Positions 10,012 through 18,500 of a stretch of DNA of 64,000 bases are shown here, one piece after another. This stretch comes from an uncultured Lewinella sp. (GTDB taxonomy: Bacteria > Bacteroidota > Bacteroidia > Chitinophagales > Saprospiraceae), in the NCBI GenBank assembly GCA_937873655.1, contig CALMYQ010000051.1:40342-104341 (forward strand), written 5' to 3'. The translations under genes were made by a program, and so were the position numbers. Below the pieces are notes generated by a model. It saw only the letters and a list, made by a program, of their open reading frames with translations, made no database searches and had not been told where the DNA came from. Position 1 is the first letter of the stretch, and each line of letters begins with the position of its first letter.

Positions 10012-10019
10012 CAAAGATA
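10012..10019 (-). promoter_or_regulatory. Promoter box of the FG-GAP lipoprotein gene
   Basis: On the minus strand the bases read TATCTTTG, a perfect TAnnTTTG -7 box. The predicted transcript would have a leader of about 55-60 bases before the ATG at 9948. Confidence 0.5.
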
Positions 10020-10238
10020 GGGCGTCTTTGCGTCTTTCTTTAGGCTGGTCCGCGCGGATATCTCTGGGGGCCGCTTACGCCAAAGGCTTTAGCATCCAGG
10101 CACGGAGGCAGGGGGCGGAATGAGCTTAGTGCCCGAGGAATGGATATCCCCGAAAACGAGGTGGAGATCATGCTGGGAAATCAGCACGCCCCAGGCGTGC
10201 CGCGAAAGCTATAATATATCCACTGTACTTTCTGTCCC

Positions 10239-10246
10239 TATATTTG
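10239..10246 (+). promoter_or_regulatory. Promoter box of the toxin-antitoxin pair
   Basis: TATATTTG matches TAnnTTTG exactly and lies 40 bases before the antitoxin ATG. It overlaps a small palindrome (TATTT-GGGT-AAATA), a possible site for autoregulation. Confidence 0.5.
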
Positions 10247-10286
10247 GGTAAATAGTAGTAAATTGCCTATCAAATACAATGTCAAG

Positions 10287-10529
10287 ATGCAAGAAAGAGA
10301 TTTGCTGACCCGGATTACGATCAACCCGAACGTTTCCTTCGGAAAACCGACCATTCGAAATATGCGCTACCCGGTGGAGATCATCCTGGATCTGTTATCC
10401 GCCGGAATGACCCATCAGGAAATTCTGGAAGATTATCCTGATCTGGAGGAAGAGGATATTTTAGCCTGCCTGGCGTTCGCAGCAAAACTAATGAAAGTAA
10501 AAAGTATTCTGGATGTGAAAGCTGCATAA
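10287..10529 (+). CDS. DUF433 family antitoxin
   Basis: This small 80-residue protein has the DUF433 winged-helix core (ITINPNVSFGKPTIRNMRYPVEIILDLLSAGMT, then ILEDYPDLEEEDILACLAFA). DUF433 proteins are the usual antitoxin and DNA-binding partners of DUF5615 PIN-like toxins. The ATG at 10287 was chosen over an upstream TTG at 10263 because conserved sequence begins after it. The toxin gene follows 3 bases after the stop, the classic order of a type II module. It probably represses its own promoter, where a small palindrome is visible. Confidence 0.9.
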   Translation: MQERDLLTRITINPNVSFGKPTIRNMRYPVEIILDLLSAGMTHQEILEDYPDLEEEDILACLAFAAKLMKVKSILDVKAA

Positions 10530-10532
10530 CCA

Positions 10533-10889
10533 ATGAAGTTTATTGTCGACGCTCATTTACCCATATCTCTGAAAAACTGGCTTAACGAAAATGGGCAGGA
10601 TGCCATCCATACCCGTGATCTGCCACGGCAAAATTTTACCGAAGATCCGGAGATCATTCAAATAGCTATGGCGGAAAATCGGATTGTTATTTCAAAAGAT
10701 AGTGATTTTCCTAAGTATCGTATCCTTCACGGAATTCCGGATCGTGTCCTAATGATTACTACCGGAAACATCGTCAACAGAATCCTGATTCAGCTTTTTG
10801 AAAATAATTTTGAAACTATTGGTAAGGCTTTTGAAGAAGGATACAAACTGGTAGAACTTAATAACGCCTCCATCATTATTCACGAATAA
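10533..10889 (+). CDS. DUF5615 family PIN-like toxin
   Basis: This 118-residue protein of the DUF5615 (PIN-like, Mut7-C related) family is predicted to be the toxin of the module and probably a ribonuclease. Conserved acidic positions are visible in FIVDAHLP (Asp6) near the N-terminus and in ISKDSDFPKY in the middle, as expected for a PIN-type metal site. The C-terminal half is less conserved. It lies 3 bases downstream of the DUF433 gene and is almost certainly co-transcribed. Nuclease activity is inferred from the fold. The bases after the gene (10945-10985) contain A-rich TGCAAAA repeats. Confidence 0.88.
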   Translation: MKFIVDAHLPISLKNWLNENGQDAIHTRDLPRQNFTEDPEIIQIAMAENRIVISKDSDFPKYRILHGIPDRVLMITTGNIVNRILIQLFENNFETIGKAFEEGYKLVELNNASIIIHE

Positions 10890-11094
10890 AGAAAAGATCC
10901 TCGGTTGATAGACTGGGTCGATTTGGATGTTCGGGGAAGACGGCAAATGCAAAATGCAAAAGAAAAAAATCAAAATGTAAAAGTGGGGCGGCCGACTGTG
11001 GCAAATTCCCGGAAGTGCTCAAAAAAACCAAGCACCCCTGAACCCGCAGCATGAAGTTTCCGCCCCCAAATACACCCCGCAACAAACTACTTCC

Positions 11095-11102
11095 TATATT
11101 TG
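11095..11102 (+). promoter_or_regulatory. guaA promoter box, implying a leaderless or near-leaderless mRNA
   Basis: TATATTTG is a perfect -7 box and ends only 4 bases before the guaA ATG at 11107. Transcription would therefore begin at or next to the start codon. Confidence 0.6.
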
Positions 11103-11106
11103 CGCG

Positions 11107-12651
11107 ATGAATGAGCGCATATTGATCCTCGATTTCGGTTCCCAATACACCCAGTTGATCGCCCGGAGGGTGCGGGAGCTCAATATCTACTGCGAAATCC
11201 TGCCGTATAACCGCTTCCCGGCCGAGCCGGACGACTCCATCAAGGCCGTGATCCTGTCCGGCAGCCCGTTCTCCGTCAAAGAGCCGGATGCTCTGCGCAT
11301 CGACCTGGAGCCCATCATCGGCCGCTACCCGGTACTGGGGGTTTGCTATGGCGCGCAATACATCGCCGATTATTACGGCGGTCAGGTAGAGCGGTCCCAA
11401 AAGCGGGAATACGGGAAGGCCAACCTCACCCGCATCTTTCAACCGGATCCTATCCTGGACGGTATGGCGAGGGATTCCCAGGTCTGGATGTCGCACGCGG
11501 ATACGATCAGCGGCCTGCCGGATCAGTTCGAACTGATCGCAGGGACGGACAACGTCGAGATCGCGGCGTTCAAAGCGAAGGAAGGCGTCTTTGATGCGCC
11601 CGTTTATTGCCTGCAATTCCACCCGGAGGTCACGCACAGCCTCGACGGATCAGCTGTACTGCACAACTTTGCGGTCAATATCGCAGGGTGCAGCCAGGAC
11701 TGGACGGCGGCCTCCTTCGTTGAGCACACGGTAGCCGAACTGAAAGACCAAATCGGCGACGACCACGTCCTGATGGCCCTTTCCGGCGGTGTCGACTCCA
11801 CGGTGGCCGCAACCTTGCTGCACCGGGCGATCGGTGAAAATCTGGTGTGCTTTTTTGTAGACAACGGCCTTTTGCGCAAGAACGAGTTTGAAGAAGTGCT
11901 CAGCGTCTACCGTTCCATCGGCCTGAATGTAGAGGGGATCGACGCCCGCAGGCGTTTCTGGGATGCCCTGGCCGGCGCCAACGAACCCGAACAGAAGCGC
12001 AAGATCATCGGCCGCCTTTTCATCGAGTGTTTTGAAGAAGAATCCGAAGCCCACCCGGAGATCACCTGGCTGGGACAAGGCACCATATACCCCGACGTCA
12101 TCGAATCCGTATCTGTGCACGGCCCGTCGGTGACCATCAAATCCCACCATAATGTCGGCGGGTTGCCCGAACACCTCAAGCTCAAGATCGTTGAACCGCT
12201 GCGCATGCTGTTCAAGGACGAAGTGCGCCGCGTGGGCGCCGAACTGGGCATCCCGCAGTCCATTCTGGGGCGGCATCCGTTTCCAGGCCCCGGCCTCGGC
12301 ATCCGGATCCTGGGTGAAGTGACACCCGAGAAAGTGGCGATTTTGCAAGAAGCGGACGCTATATTTTTAAAATATCTGCGTAAATTCGATCTTTACGATC
12401 AGGTTTGGCAGGCCGGAGCCGTTTTATTACCGGTACAATCAGTCGGCGTAATGGGCGACGAACGGACCTACGAACAGGCCGTAGCCCTGCGCGCCGTGAA
12501 CTCCGTGGACGGTATGACCGCCGAATGGAGCCGTCTGCCGCACGAATTTTTAGCCGCTGTTTCCAGCGAAATTATTAACCATGTCAAAGGCATCAATCGG
12601 GTCGTATATGATATCAGCACCAAACCGCCGGCTACAATTGAATGGGAATAA
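11107..12651 (+). CDS. guaA: GMP synthase (glutamine-hydrolysing)
   Basis: GuaA converts XMP to GMP using glutamine and ATP, the last step of guanine nucleotide synthesis, in the cytosol. The 514 residues match the normal length. The N-terminal class I glutamine amidotransferase has the catalytic triad Cys80 (LGVCYGAQ), His172 and Glu174 (FHPEVTHS). The ATP-pyrophosphatase domain has the P-loop SGGVDS (226-231), and the C-terminal dimerisation domain carries the [12 protein letters not shown] and PATIEWE motifs. It heads a four-gene run with very short spacings or overlaps, so the downstream lipoprotein, RNA methylase and cupin are probably co-transcribed with it. Confidence 0.98.
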   Translation: MNERILILDFGSQYTQLIARRVRELNIYCEILPYNRFPAEPDDSIKAVILSGSPFSVKEPDALRIDLEPIIGRYPVLGVCYGAQYIADYYGGQVERSQKREYGKANLTRIFQPDPILDGMARDSQVWMSHADTISGLPDQFELIAGTDNVEIAAFKAKEGVFDAPVYCLQFHPEVTHSLDGSAVLHNFAVNIAGCSQDWTAASFVEHTVAELKDQIGDDHVLMALSGGVDSTVAATLLHRAIGENLVCFFVDNGLLRKNEFEEVLSVYRSIGLNVEGIDARRRFWDALAGANEPEQKRKIIGRLFIECFEEESEAHPEITWLGQGTIYPDVIESVSVHGPSVTIKSHHNVGGLPEHLKLKIVEPLRMLFKDEVRRVGAELGIPQSILGRHPFPGPGLGIRILGEVTPEKVAILQEADAIFLKYLRKFDLYDQVWQAGAVLLPVQSVGVMGDERTYEQAVALRAVNSVDGMTAEWSRLPHEFLAAVSSEIINHVKGINRVVYDISTKPPATIEWE

Positions 12652-14092
12652 ACTGTTAATGGTTCTGGCATTTGCCTGCATTCCCTTTCTGCTGGCCTCC
12701 TGCGAATTGTTCAAAAAAGCGCAAACCACCCCTGGAACCGACCGTTCAAAAGAGGAATTGGACGCCATTCAGGGTAAACGCGTTTACGATCCCGTTACCG
12801 GTACCTGGGTGACCGTAGAGGAAGTGGTGATGGAGAAGATGGACACCATCAGGTGGAAGGAAGTGGCCGCGACCACTTATCCGCCCATCACCTCCGACCA
12901 AAGTGTGGACGTACCGGCCAACCCGAACCAACCGATCGGCAAAAAGGAACATAATTCCGAGCTGCTGTCGGCCTACAATGTCGCTTATGTACTGCCGTTC
13001 CTGACCGACCGGTTCAATTCCCTTGATGCGACCATCTACGAAAATTCCTATTGGGCGCTCCATTTCTATGCAGGCGCCAGGATGGCCTTGGATGTGCTCT
13101 CCCAGGAGGGGATCCGGCTGAATGTGTCGGCTATCGACAGCAAGGCAAGCGATCAGACCGTTACGCAATTGACCAAGACCAATAAGGAATTGGCTGCCGC
13201 TCACCTGATCATCGGGCCGTACCGGCGCGACAATGTCACGATCCTGGCACGATATGCGAAAGACAAGGATATCGTGCTGGTGTCTCCGCAGAGTTCTTCG
13301 TCCAATTCGGCGAGTGAGGATAACGAGAACTACGTGCAGATCAACCCGTCTCTGGAAACCCATTGCCAGGCCATCATGGATCATGCCCTCAAGCACCATG
13401 CGCCAAGGGACATTGTGCTGGTGAGCCGTGACAATGCCGCAGAACGGGCCAGGCTCACCTATTTTCAGGATGAGTACAAAAAATGGGCAGGCAACGTCAA
13501 TGTTGCGCCGCTTTCCGAGCTGATCATCACCGATCAGTCCGTGGCATTGGATAAAGTGGATGTACTGCCGTTTATCCAGCTTTCCGATACAACGGTGTTC
13601 ATCATACCCAACTGGGAAGAAAATTTTGTCTACAGCCTGCTCCGGAAGATCGATCTGAGCCGGGAGCAATACGAAAATATCATCGTTTACGGCATGCCCC
13701 AGTGGCGCGATTTCGAACGCATCGATTTTGATTATTACGACAAGCTCAACGTCCACATCAGCGTGAGCAGCTATCTGGATCCGCTGTCGCCGGATATCCG
13801 GCTGTTCAAACAGAATTTCTACGATCGCTTCGGCGCCATTCCCAGAGAGGAGGCCTTCCTGGGTTACGACCTCACGCTCTATTGCGGGCGGATGCTGAAG
13901 AAACACGGCACCAAGTTCCAGTATTTCCTGAACGAGGAGCCGACAAAAGTCCTCCACACCAAATTCCAGATCGAACCTGTGATCCGGGTCGGTACCACTT
14001 CCGGCGTAGAGTTGCCGAGGGTCCTGCAATTTGAGAACAAGTTTGTGAATATCCTCCGGTTCTACAATTATCAGTTCCAACCGGTGAATTGA
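12608..14092 (+). CDS. Periplasmic-binding-fold (LivK-like) lipoprotein
   Basis: This predicted lipoprotein of about 494 residues has a type I periplasmic-binding fold resembling amino-acid ABC transporter receptors (VAYVLPFL..., [59 protein letters not shown]). No ABC permease or ATPase lies nearby, so it may sense or bind rather than transport. In related Bacteroidota proteins this domain is often joined to LysM repeats, which are absent here. The start is uncertain: ATG 12608 overlaps guaA by 44 bases and supplies positive charges before the hydrophobic core. TTG 12638 would give a compact signal peptide, and ATG 12659 would avoid the overlap but lacks a charged N-terminus. The lipobox LLASC is clear. 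Confidence 0.82.
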   Translation: MISAPNRRLQLNGNKLLMVLAFACIPFLLASCELFKKAQTTPGTDRSKEELDAIQGKRVYDPVTGTWVTVEEVVMEKMDTIRWKEVAATTYPPITSDQSVDVPANPNQPIGKKEHNSELLSAYNVAYVLPFLTDRFNSLDATIYENSYWALHFYAGARMALDVLSQEGIRLNVSAIDSKASDQTVTQLTKTNKELAAAHLIIGPYRRDNVTILARYAKDKDIVLVSPQSSSSNSASEDNENYVQINPSLETHCQAIMDHALKHHAPRDIVLVSRDNAAERARLTYFQDEYKKWAGNVNVAPLSELIITDQSVALDKVDVLPFIQLSDTTVFIIPNWEENFVYSLLRKIDLSREQYENIIVYGMPQWRDFERIDFDYYDKLNVHISVSSYLDPLSPDIRLFKQNFYDRFGAIPREEAFLGYDLTLYCGRMLKKHGTKFQYFLNEEPTKVLHTKFQIEPVIRVGTTSGVELPRVLQFENKFVNILRFYNYQFQPVN

Positions 14093-14098
14093 CGTATC

Positions 14099-14740
14099 GT
14101 GAGGAAGGAGCGACTGGAACGATTCAAGGAAGTAGTCCGAAATCGCCAGTTTGACCTCACCGTCATCCTGGAAAATGTCCACGATGCCCATAATATCGGC
14201 GCCGTATTGCGGTCCTGCGAATCGGTGGGTATCCGCGAGATCTTTGTCCTGTATACCGAACCGCAACTGTCGCCGGATCATATTGCCCTGGGCAAGCGAA
14301 CTTCTGCCGGCGCGCGCCGCTGGGTTGACGTCCATTATTATACCGATATTCAAGCTTGTTTTGAGCACGTCAAACGGGACTATAATCGGATCTTCAGCAC
14401 CCACCTGGAAGAGGAATCCGTTTCCCTGTATGAACTTGACCTGACCAGATCCGCCGCCCTTTTATTCGGCAATGAACGGGACGGATTGTCAAAGGAGGCT
14501 TTGTCCTATTCCGACGGGAATTTTTTGATCCCGCAGATGGGATTTGTCCAGAACCTGAACATCTCCGTCGCCTGCGCGGTATCCCTTTACGAAGCCTACC
14601 GCCAAAGAATGAAAGCCGGGTTATACGGCAAATCGGGCCGAAAGCGAAAGCAACAGCGGGATGAACTGCTGGCCGAATATATCCGCCGTCACGAAACCGG
14701 TGAAAAACCGCGAAAAGCCAGAAAAATCGACCCTTCATGA
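14099..14740 (+). CDS. TrmH family RNA 2'-O-methyltransferase
   Basis: This is a 213-residue SPOUT (TrmH/SpoU) methyltransferase, predicted to transfer a methyl group from SAM to a ribose 2'-OH in RNA. The resemblance to tRNA Gm18 methylase TrmH is good. All three SPOUT motifs are present: NVHDAHNIGAVLRSCESVG (Asn32, Arg38), LLFGNERDGLS, and the knot-forming FLIPQMGFVQNLNISVACAVSLYEA. The start is GTG at 14099, six bases after the preceding stop. The C-terminal tail is basic (RKRKQQRDELL), suitable for RNA contact. The tRNA substrate is inferred from the family. The gene overlaps the next one by 4 bases (ATGA). Confidence 0.93.
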   Translation: MRKERLERFKEVVRNRQFDLTVILENVHDAHNIGAVLRSCESVGIREIFVLYTEPQLSPDHIALGKRTSAGARRWVDVHYYTDIQACFEHVKRDYNRIFSTHLEEESVSLYELDLTRSAALLFGNERDGLSKEALSYSDGNFLIPQMGFVQNLNISVACAVSLYEAYRQRMKAGLYGKSGRKRKQQRDELLAEYIRRHETGEKPRKARKIDPS

Positions 14741-15075
14741 AACAAAGATTCCTCAATGTGGATGAGATCCCTGAAGTCGAACTCTTCCCGGGATTCCACG
14801 CCAAGATGATTCACGGAGAAACCATGTCCGTCATCCGCTTCCGCATCGAAGAAGGCAGACAGTTGCAGGAGCATGCCCACCCGCATGAGCAGATCACTAA
14901 TGTCATTTCCGGAAAACTGGAAATGACCGTCGGCGGCGAAACGCATATGCTGGGCCCAGGCAACGCGGTGGTCATTCCCTCCAATACCCTTCACAGCGGC
15001 TTTGCACACACGGAGTGTATTGTGCTGGATGTGTTCCAGCCGGTCCGGGAGGATTATTTGAAGCGGATGAGTTGA
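14737..15075 (+). CDS. Small single-domain cupin protein
   Basis: This 112-residue protein forms one cupin beta-barrel. The metal-binding motif 1 is EHAHPHEQITNVISGKLE (His46, His48, Glu51 likely ligands) and motif 2 is PGNAVVIPSNTLHSGFA (His86). Such small cupins include isomerases, dioxygenases and sensors, and the reaction cannot be told from sequence. The start ATG overlaps the stop of the TrmH gene by 4 bases, which shows translational coupling as the last gene of the guaA operon. Confidence 0.88.
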   Translation: MKQRFLNVDEIPEVELFPGFHAKMIHGETMSVIRFRIEEGRQLQEHAHPHEQITNVISGKLEMTVGGETHMLGPGNAVVIPSNTLHSGFAHTECIVLDVFQPVREDYLKRMS

Positions 15076-15105
15076 TGCTGGAGGCTGGGGGCTGGAGGCT
15101 GGCCG
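15076..15105. repeat. Four 7-bp GCTGGRG repeats after the cupin stop
   Basis: Directly after the TGA stop, GCTGGAG GCTGGGG GCTGGAG GCTGGCC forms a 7-base tandem repeat. It is flanked by TTGATGC (15072-15078) and GCATCAA (15106-15112), so the whole can fold as a hairpin between the convergent cupin and LuxE-like genes. The left flank includes the TGA stop itself. Confidence 0.55.
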
Positions 15106-15108
15106 GCA

Positions 15109-16134
15109 TCAAGCATCCACCAACAAATTGCACCCCCGGATATCACTCGCGTCCAACCTGCCCAAAACTTCAAAGGTATCATCCGGGTAAACCTTGCCAA
15201 GGTCATCGGTGGCAATAAAGCTGACGGTGTCCAGATTGGCCAGGTCATAAACGTTTACTGCGCCCGTGCGGCCCCATTCCCTAAGGCAGAACGGATCGGT
15301 GATATCCCGGCATCGGATGCGCAGGGTAGGAGAGGGGTGGTAGATCCCCTGGCCTTTGGACCACCCTTGCGAGAGCAGCTCGGTCATGCCGTATTCCGAA
15401 TGGATCTCCTTCAGGTGAAACCCATCTGTCAGGATGCCGTGCAGTTCCTGGCGGGTGATCTCCTTTCTGCGGCCCTTCATGCCGCCCGTTTCCATGACAA
15501 TGCCGCCGGTCAGGTCGGGGGAAAAGCGTTCGGCCAGCTCCAGGAGGGCAAAACTGACGCCCAACAGGATGAACCGCCGCCCGGATTCCCTGGCGATCGC
15601 TAATTGCCAAAGGAGGGCTTCGGTGTCTTCCAGGAAAAAGCCGCTTTCGGGTTTTCCAGTCTGTTGGATAAAATCGTCTGCCATGAAGACAAGACTGCTT
15701 CCTGTACGCTCAAGGTAAGCCGGTAAAAGGGCGAACAGGGTGTAATCAGACAATGGCCCGTAGAAATGCTCGAATCCTTTTCGGGAAAGCGTGCGATACC
15801 AGTCCAGATACCGCAAATGGTGATAACTGGTATGCTGACCCGTGGTCCCGCTGCTGGAAAATACAGCCTCAGCTTCCCACTCGCCGGTTTTGATGGTATA
15901 ATTCCGGAAAAAACGAATGGGCAGGCAGGGGATTTCTTCCCAGCCAGTAACCGTAGCCGTCGTTCGGCCGGTCAGGTCGCAAAAGCGCCGGTAGAGGGGA
16001 TTATGGTCGTATTGGAACGCAAAAACAGCCAGCGCCAGTTCCGGGAATTGAACCGTTGTCATTTCCAGTATTCTTGCTGACAATTCGTTTCGGCGGGCTT
16101 CCGGGTTCGGCATAAAGGTTGAAACATGTGACAT
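15109..16134 (-). CDS. LuxE-like acyl-protein synthetase / adenylate-forming protein
   Basis: This 341-residue protein resembles LuxE, the ATP-dependent acyl-protein synthetase of bioluminescence operons, and more distantly phenylacetate-CoA ligases. The phosphate-binding loop FSSSGTTGQHTSYH (about residues 91-104) and the later SEYGMTELLSQGW motif (about 240-252) are the ANL-superfamily A3 and A5 equivalents. A short C-terminal region (VYPDDTFEVLGRLDASDIRG) carries the GRLDxSDIRG hinge. It is not accompanied by luxC or luxD, so light production is not implied. In Bacteroidota such proteins are thought to activate a carboxylic acid of unknown identity. Cytosolic. Confidence 0.8.
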   Translation of the reverse strand: MSHVSTFMPNPEARRNELSARILEMTTVQFPELALAVFAFQYDHNPLYRRFCDLTGRTTATVTGWEEIPCLPIRFFRNYTIKTGEWEAEAVFSSSGTTGQHTSYHHLRYLDWYRTLSRKGFEHFYGPLSDYTLFALLPAYLERTGSSLVFMADDFIQQTGKPESGFFLEDTEALLWQLAIARESGRRFILLGVSFALLELAERFSPDLTGGIVMETGGMKGRRKEITRQELHGILTDGFHLKEIHSEYGMTELLSQGWSKGQGIYHPSPTLRIRCRDITDPFCLREWGRTGAVNVYDLANLDTVSFIATDDLGKVYPDDTFEVLGRLDASDIRGCNLLVDA

Positions 16135-16238
16135 TCGGTTGTCTCGTATTGCAAACCGGATGCCATTATTTAAGAAAACACATCAAATAAAAACTAAAAT
16201 CCGTATTTTTCGGTTACTAAAAAAGAAAAACCGGAGTT

Positions 16239-16745
16239 ATGCGATCGAAATGGATCTTTCTGGCGATAACGGCAATACTGACCTTTTCCAATTCCTGCGT
16301 TCAGGCGCCTGAATATCCGGATGAGCCGGTTATCACTTATGCCGGGATGAACAAAACAACGGTCCATCAGGGCAGCCCGACAGCTCCCCTCGATACCCTG
16401 GAGATCCGGTTCAACTTCACCGACGGTGACGGCGACCTGCGGGATATCGAAAGCGGCATCCCCGATATTTCTGTTATGGACAGCCGCGATAATTCCGTTA
16501 CGCCCTTTTTTATCCCCGAGTTCACCCGCCAGGGCGCCGGCAACGGCATCAGCGGGGAGATCACCATCAAGATCCTCAACAAACCCGGTGCGGGCATCTG
16601 TTGCGTTTTCCCCAACAGCACCGCCTGCGTGAAAAGCACGACCTTTCCCACCAATACCATGTTTTATACCATAAAAATGCGGGATCAGGCCGGTCACGAA
16701 AGCAATACCATCCAAACGGAACAAATTACCATCCTCTGCGACTGA
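16239..16745 (+). CDS. Small lipoprotein of unknown function
   Basis: This 168-residue protein has a lipoprotein signal peptide with Cys20 in the lipobox (TFSNSC). The mature part is predicted beta-rich, with a cadherin-like RFNFTDGDGDLRDIESGIPD segment that could bind calcium, and a cluster of cysteines (ICCVFPNSTAC, plus a C-terminal ILCD) that may form disulphides. It ends with TMFYTIKMRDQAGHESNTI, again like an immunoglobulin-fold strand. I do not recognise a named family. It stands alone, divergent from the LuxE-like gene and convergent with hemF. Confidence 0.78.
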   Translation: MRSKWIFLAITAILTFSNSCVQAPEYPDEPVITYAGMNKTTVHQGSPTAPLDTLEIRFNFTDGDGDLRDIESGIPDISVMDSRDNSVTPFFIPEFTRQGAGNGISGEITIKILNKPGAGICCVFPNSTACVKSTTFPTNTMFYTIKMRDQAGHESNTIQTEQITILCD

Positions 16746-16914
16746 GTTGACAGCGTAACCCGCTCAAACCTGAACCCCTTAGTACCCAGAGTGCCCTACC
16801 TCCAGGCAGGTCCCCCATGCCTATCCTCCCGAAGCAGCTCCAAGTCCCCCTCATCTCCCATCCGACGAAGCATCAGGCGAAGTCGGGCTCCTTGTGCTGA
16901 GCGAAGCCGAAGCA

Positions 16915-17826
16915 TCACCCTCTCACCCCCTCTTCCCCAACCCACTCCACCCCCTTCCGCAACAACCCCAGCGTTTCCGCCTCCCTGCTCCCCGCCGCCG
17001 GATGATGGTCATACACCCAGGCAGCCATCGGCGGCAGGCTCATCAGAATCGATTCCGTACGCCCTTCGGTATCCAGTCCGAATTTGGTCCCTTTGTCATA
17101 CACGAGGTTGAATTCCGCATACCTGCCCCGGCGAAGGTATTGCCAGTTTTTTTCCTGGTCTGAAAAGGCTTTATCCTTGTGCCGGTTCAAAAAAGAAACG
17201 TACAACGGCGCAAATGCCTCGCCTATATCCCGCACAAATCCGAACCTTTGGTCTTTGGAAAATCCCCCTTCGCTGGACAGCCGGTCAAAAAATATGCCGC
17301 CGATGCCGCGGGTTTCATTCCTGTGCCGGATAAAGAAATAATCATCAGCCCAGGTTTTGAATGCCGGATAATAATCGGAATGATGCCGGTCGCAAACCCC
17401 TTTAAGGGTGTGGTGAAAACGGGCGGCATCCTCCCGGTCGATATAATGCGGGGTCAGGTCAATGCCGCCGCCGAACCACCATGTTCCGCGGTCCATTTCA
17501 AAGTAGCGGACATTCATATGGATGATGGGCGCATGCGGATTGGACGGATGAAGTACAATGGACACGCCTGAGGCAAAAAAATTACCCGGCGGGACTTGCA
17601 ACGCCAGGGAGATCTTTTCCGGCATCGAACCGTGGACAGCTGAAAAATTGACCCCGCCCTTTTCGATATGCTGCCCCAGAATAACCCTGCTGTACCCGTA
17701 CCCGCCGCCGGGGCGCTCCCAGTAATCCTCCCGGAAACGACCTCGTCCGTCGGCCGCTTCGAGCTGGCGACAGATGTCATTTTGCAGTTGCTGGAACCAA
17801 TTGGCAATGGTGGCTTTATCCGGCAT
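16915..17826 (-). CDS. hemF: Oxygen-dependent coproporphyrinogen III oxidase
   Basis: HemF decarboxylates coproporphyrinogen III to protoporphyrinogen IX using molecular oxygen, in haem synthesis, in the cytosol. The 303 residues match the family. Signature stretches include GGVNFSAVHG, the IIHMNVRYFE strand, WWFGGGIDLTPHYI (His as metal or acid-base residue), GIGGIFFDRL and GRYAEFNLVYDKGTKFGL near the end. The ATG at 17826 was chosen over an upstream TTG because the promoter box at 17839-17846 would leave the TTG outside the transcript. An aerobic or facultative lifestyle is implied. Confidence 0.97.
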   Translation of the reverse strand: MPDKATIANWFQQLQNDICRQLEAADGRGRFREDYWERPGGGYGYSRVILGQHIEKGGVNFSAVHGSMPEKISLALQVPPGNFFASGVSIVLHPSNPHAPIIHMNVRYFEMDRGTWWFGGGIDLTPHYIDREDAARFHHTLKGVCDRHHSDYYPAFKTWADDYFFIRHRNETRGIGGIFFDRLSSEGGFSKDQRFGFVRDIGEAFAPLYVSFLNRHKDKAFSDQEKNWQYLRRGRYAEFNLVYDKGTKFGLDTEGRTESILMSLPPMAAWVYDHHPAAGSREAETLGLLRKGVEWVGEEGVRG

Positions 17827-17838
17827 TTTTTTTAATTG

Positions 17839-17846
17839 CAAACTTA
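17839..17846 (-). promoter_or_regulatory. hemF promoter box
   Basis: The minus strand reads TAAGTTTG, an exact TAnnTTTG, ending 12 bases before the hemF ATG. A very short leader is predicted. Confidence 0.5.
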
Positions 17847-17901
17847 GTTTTTTTGAATTGGACCGGCAGTCAGGGGAGTGTCATTTTGTTATTGTTGGTC
17901 T

Positions 17902-18047
17902 GGTGGCGCGAAATTTAGGCGCCACTAGCCGCCATCCCCTTGAGCGATGCCGGATTTATTGTTATTTGGCCTGAGGCTGTTCAAAACAGTGTTTTTACGC
18001 AAAGACGAAAAGATCTGATTTTTAGCATGCGCAGCTTGCTAAAAATC
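17902..18047. other. Inverted repeats between hemF and the B12 locus
   Basis: Two hairpins lie in this gene-free stretch. The first, at about 17902-17925, has arms GTGGCGC/GCGCCAC. The second, at 18017-18047, has perfect 11-base arms GATTTTTAGCA/TGCTAAAAATC around a 9-base loop. The second could be a terminator or the trace of a small element. Nothing else is recognised from 17847 to 18090. Confidence 0.5.
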
Positions 18048-18090
18048 CGGTTGACACAAAATTCTGAACGGTCCCTTTGGACTCGAATAA

Positions 18091-18150
18091 TAACAAACCA
18101 AAACAAACCACCACAAACCAAAACAAACCACCACAAACCAAAACAAACCC
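18091..18150 (+). repeat. Helically phased 10-bp ACAAACC repeats upstream of the B12 promoter
   Basis: Six consecutive 10-base units of the form NNACAAACCN (alternating AAACAAACCA and CCACAAACCA) fill this stretch, ending about 25 bases before the -7 box of the riboswitch promoter. The period equals one helical turn, so the motifs lie on one DNA face. This suits intrinsic bending, an upstream promoter element, or cooperative binding of a regulator. Confidence 0.75.
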
Positions 18151-18173
18151 ATAAACCAAAAAAATCCTTTTCC

Positions 18174-18181
18174 TATCTTTG
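18174..18181 (+). promoter_or_regulatory. Promoter box of the B12 operon
   Basis: TATCTTTG matches TAnnTTTG exactly. It sits immediately before the riboswitch, so transcription would start at about the first base of the aptamer P1 stem. Confidence 0.65.
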
Positions 18182-18182
18182 C

Positions 18183-18381
18183 ACCGGTGATGGTTACAGC
18201 GCTGCAGCAGCAGCCTTGTATGAAAAGGGAATCCGGTGCAAATCCGGGACTGTCCCCGCAGCTGTAATCCCGATGCGGTTTGTTTGCCGCTTCACATTGC
18301 CGGAATCTCCAAGCCACTGTCCTTTCAGGATGGGAAGGCCGCCGGCAATCGGGAAAGTCAGAAGACCTGCCATGTACCGGT
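18183..18381 (+). promoter_or_regulatory. Cobalamin (adenosylcobalamin-type) riboswitch
   Basis: The RNA carries the hallmark cobalamin aptamer elements in order: GGGAATCCGGTGCAAATCC, then GGGACTGTCCCCGCAGCTG, the TAATCCCGATG junction, GCCACTG with GGGAAGGC, and the B12-box-like AGTCAGAAGACCTGCC. ACCGGT at each end (18183-18188 and 18376-18381) is self-complementary and forms P1. A short hairpin (CTTTC-GGGT-GAAAG, about 18395) lies in the 120 bases before the start codon and may belong to the expression platform. Cobalamin binding would lower expression of the downstream receptor and DUF4465 genes. Confidence 0.95.
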
Positions 18382-18500
18382 TAAATGTTTCTATGCTTTC
18401 GGGTGAAAGGCAGCGAAAAGGCAATCCGGCGGAGCTTGTATTCCTCTGAATTGTAACCGTTTATACCTTTTGACCTGCAAGCGGGGTTTAAACCTTTGCT

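Larger units (their letters stand above)
9949..10286. other. Intergenic region between divergent genes
   Basis: These 338 bases contain the promoter box of the FG-GAP gene, a GC-rich stretch of unknown nature (about 10060-10215) and the promoter box of the toxin-antitoxin pair. A 24-codon open frame (10140-10214) is protein-like but has no support as a gene. It may be a relic. Confidence 0.4.

Noticed and set aside
10140..10214. 24-codon protein-like open frame before the toxin-antitoxin pair
   Set aside because: It lies upstream of the predicted promoter, is very short and has no recognised homologue; possibly a gene relic.
15109..16134. Bioluminescence locus
   Set aside because: Only a LuxE-like gene is present; luxA, luxB, luxC and luxD are absent nearby.
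18051..18056. TTGACA resembling a sigma-70 -35 box
   Set aside because: No partner -10 or TAnnTTTG box follows at a suitable distance; the real promoter box lies 120 bases further on.
17940..18449. 169-codon open frame covering the repeats, promoter and riboswitch
   Set aside because: The region is explained by the phased repeat and the cobalamin riboswitch; the translation is not protein-like.
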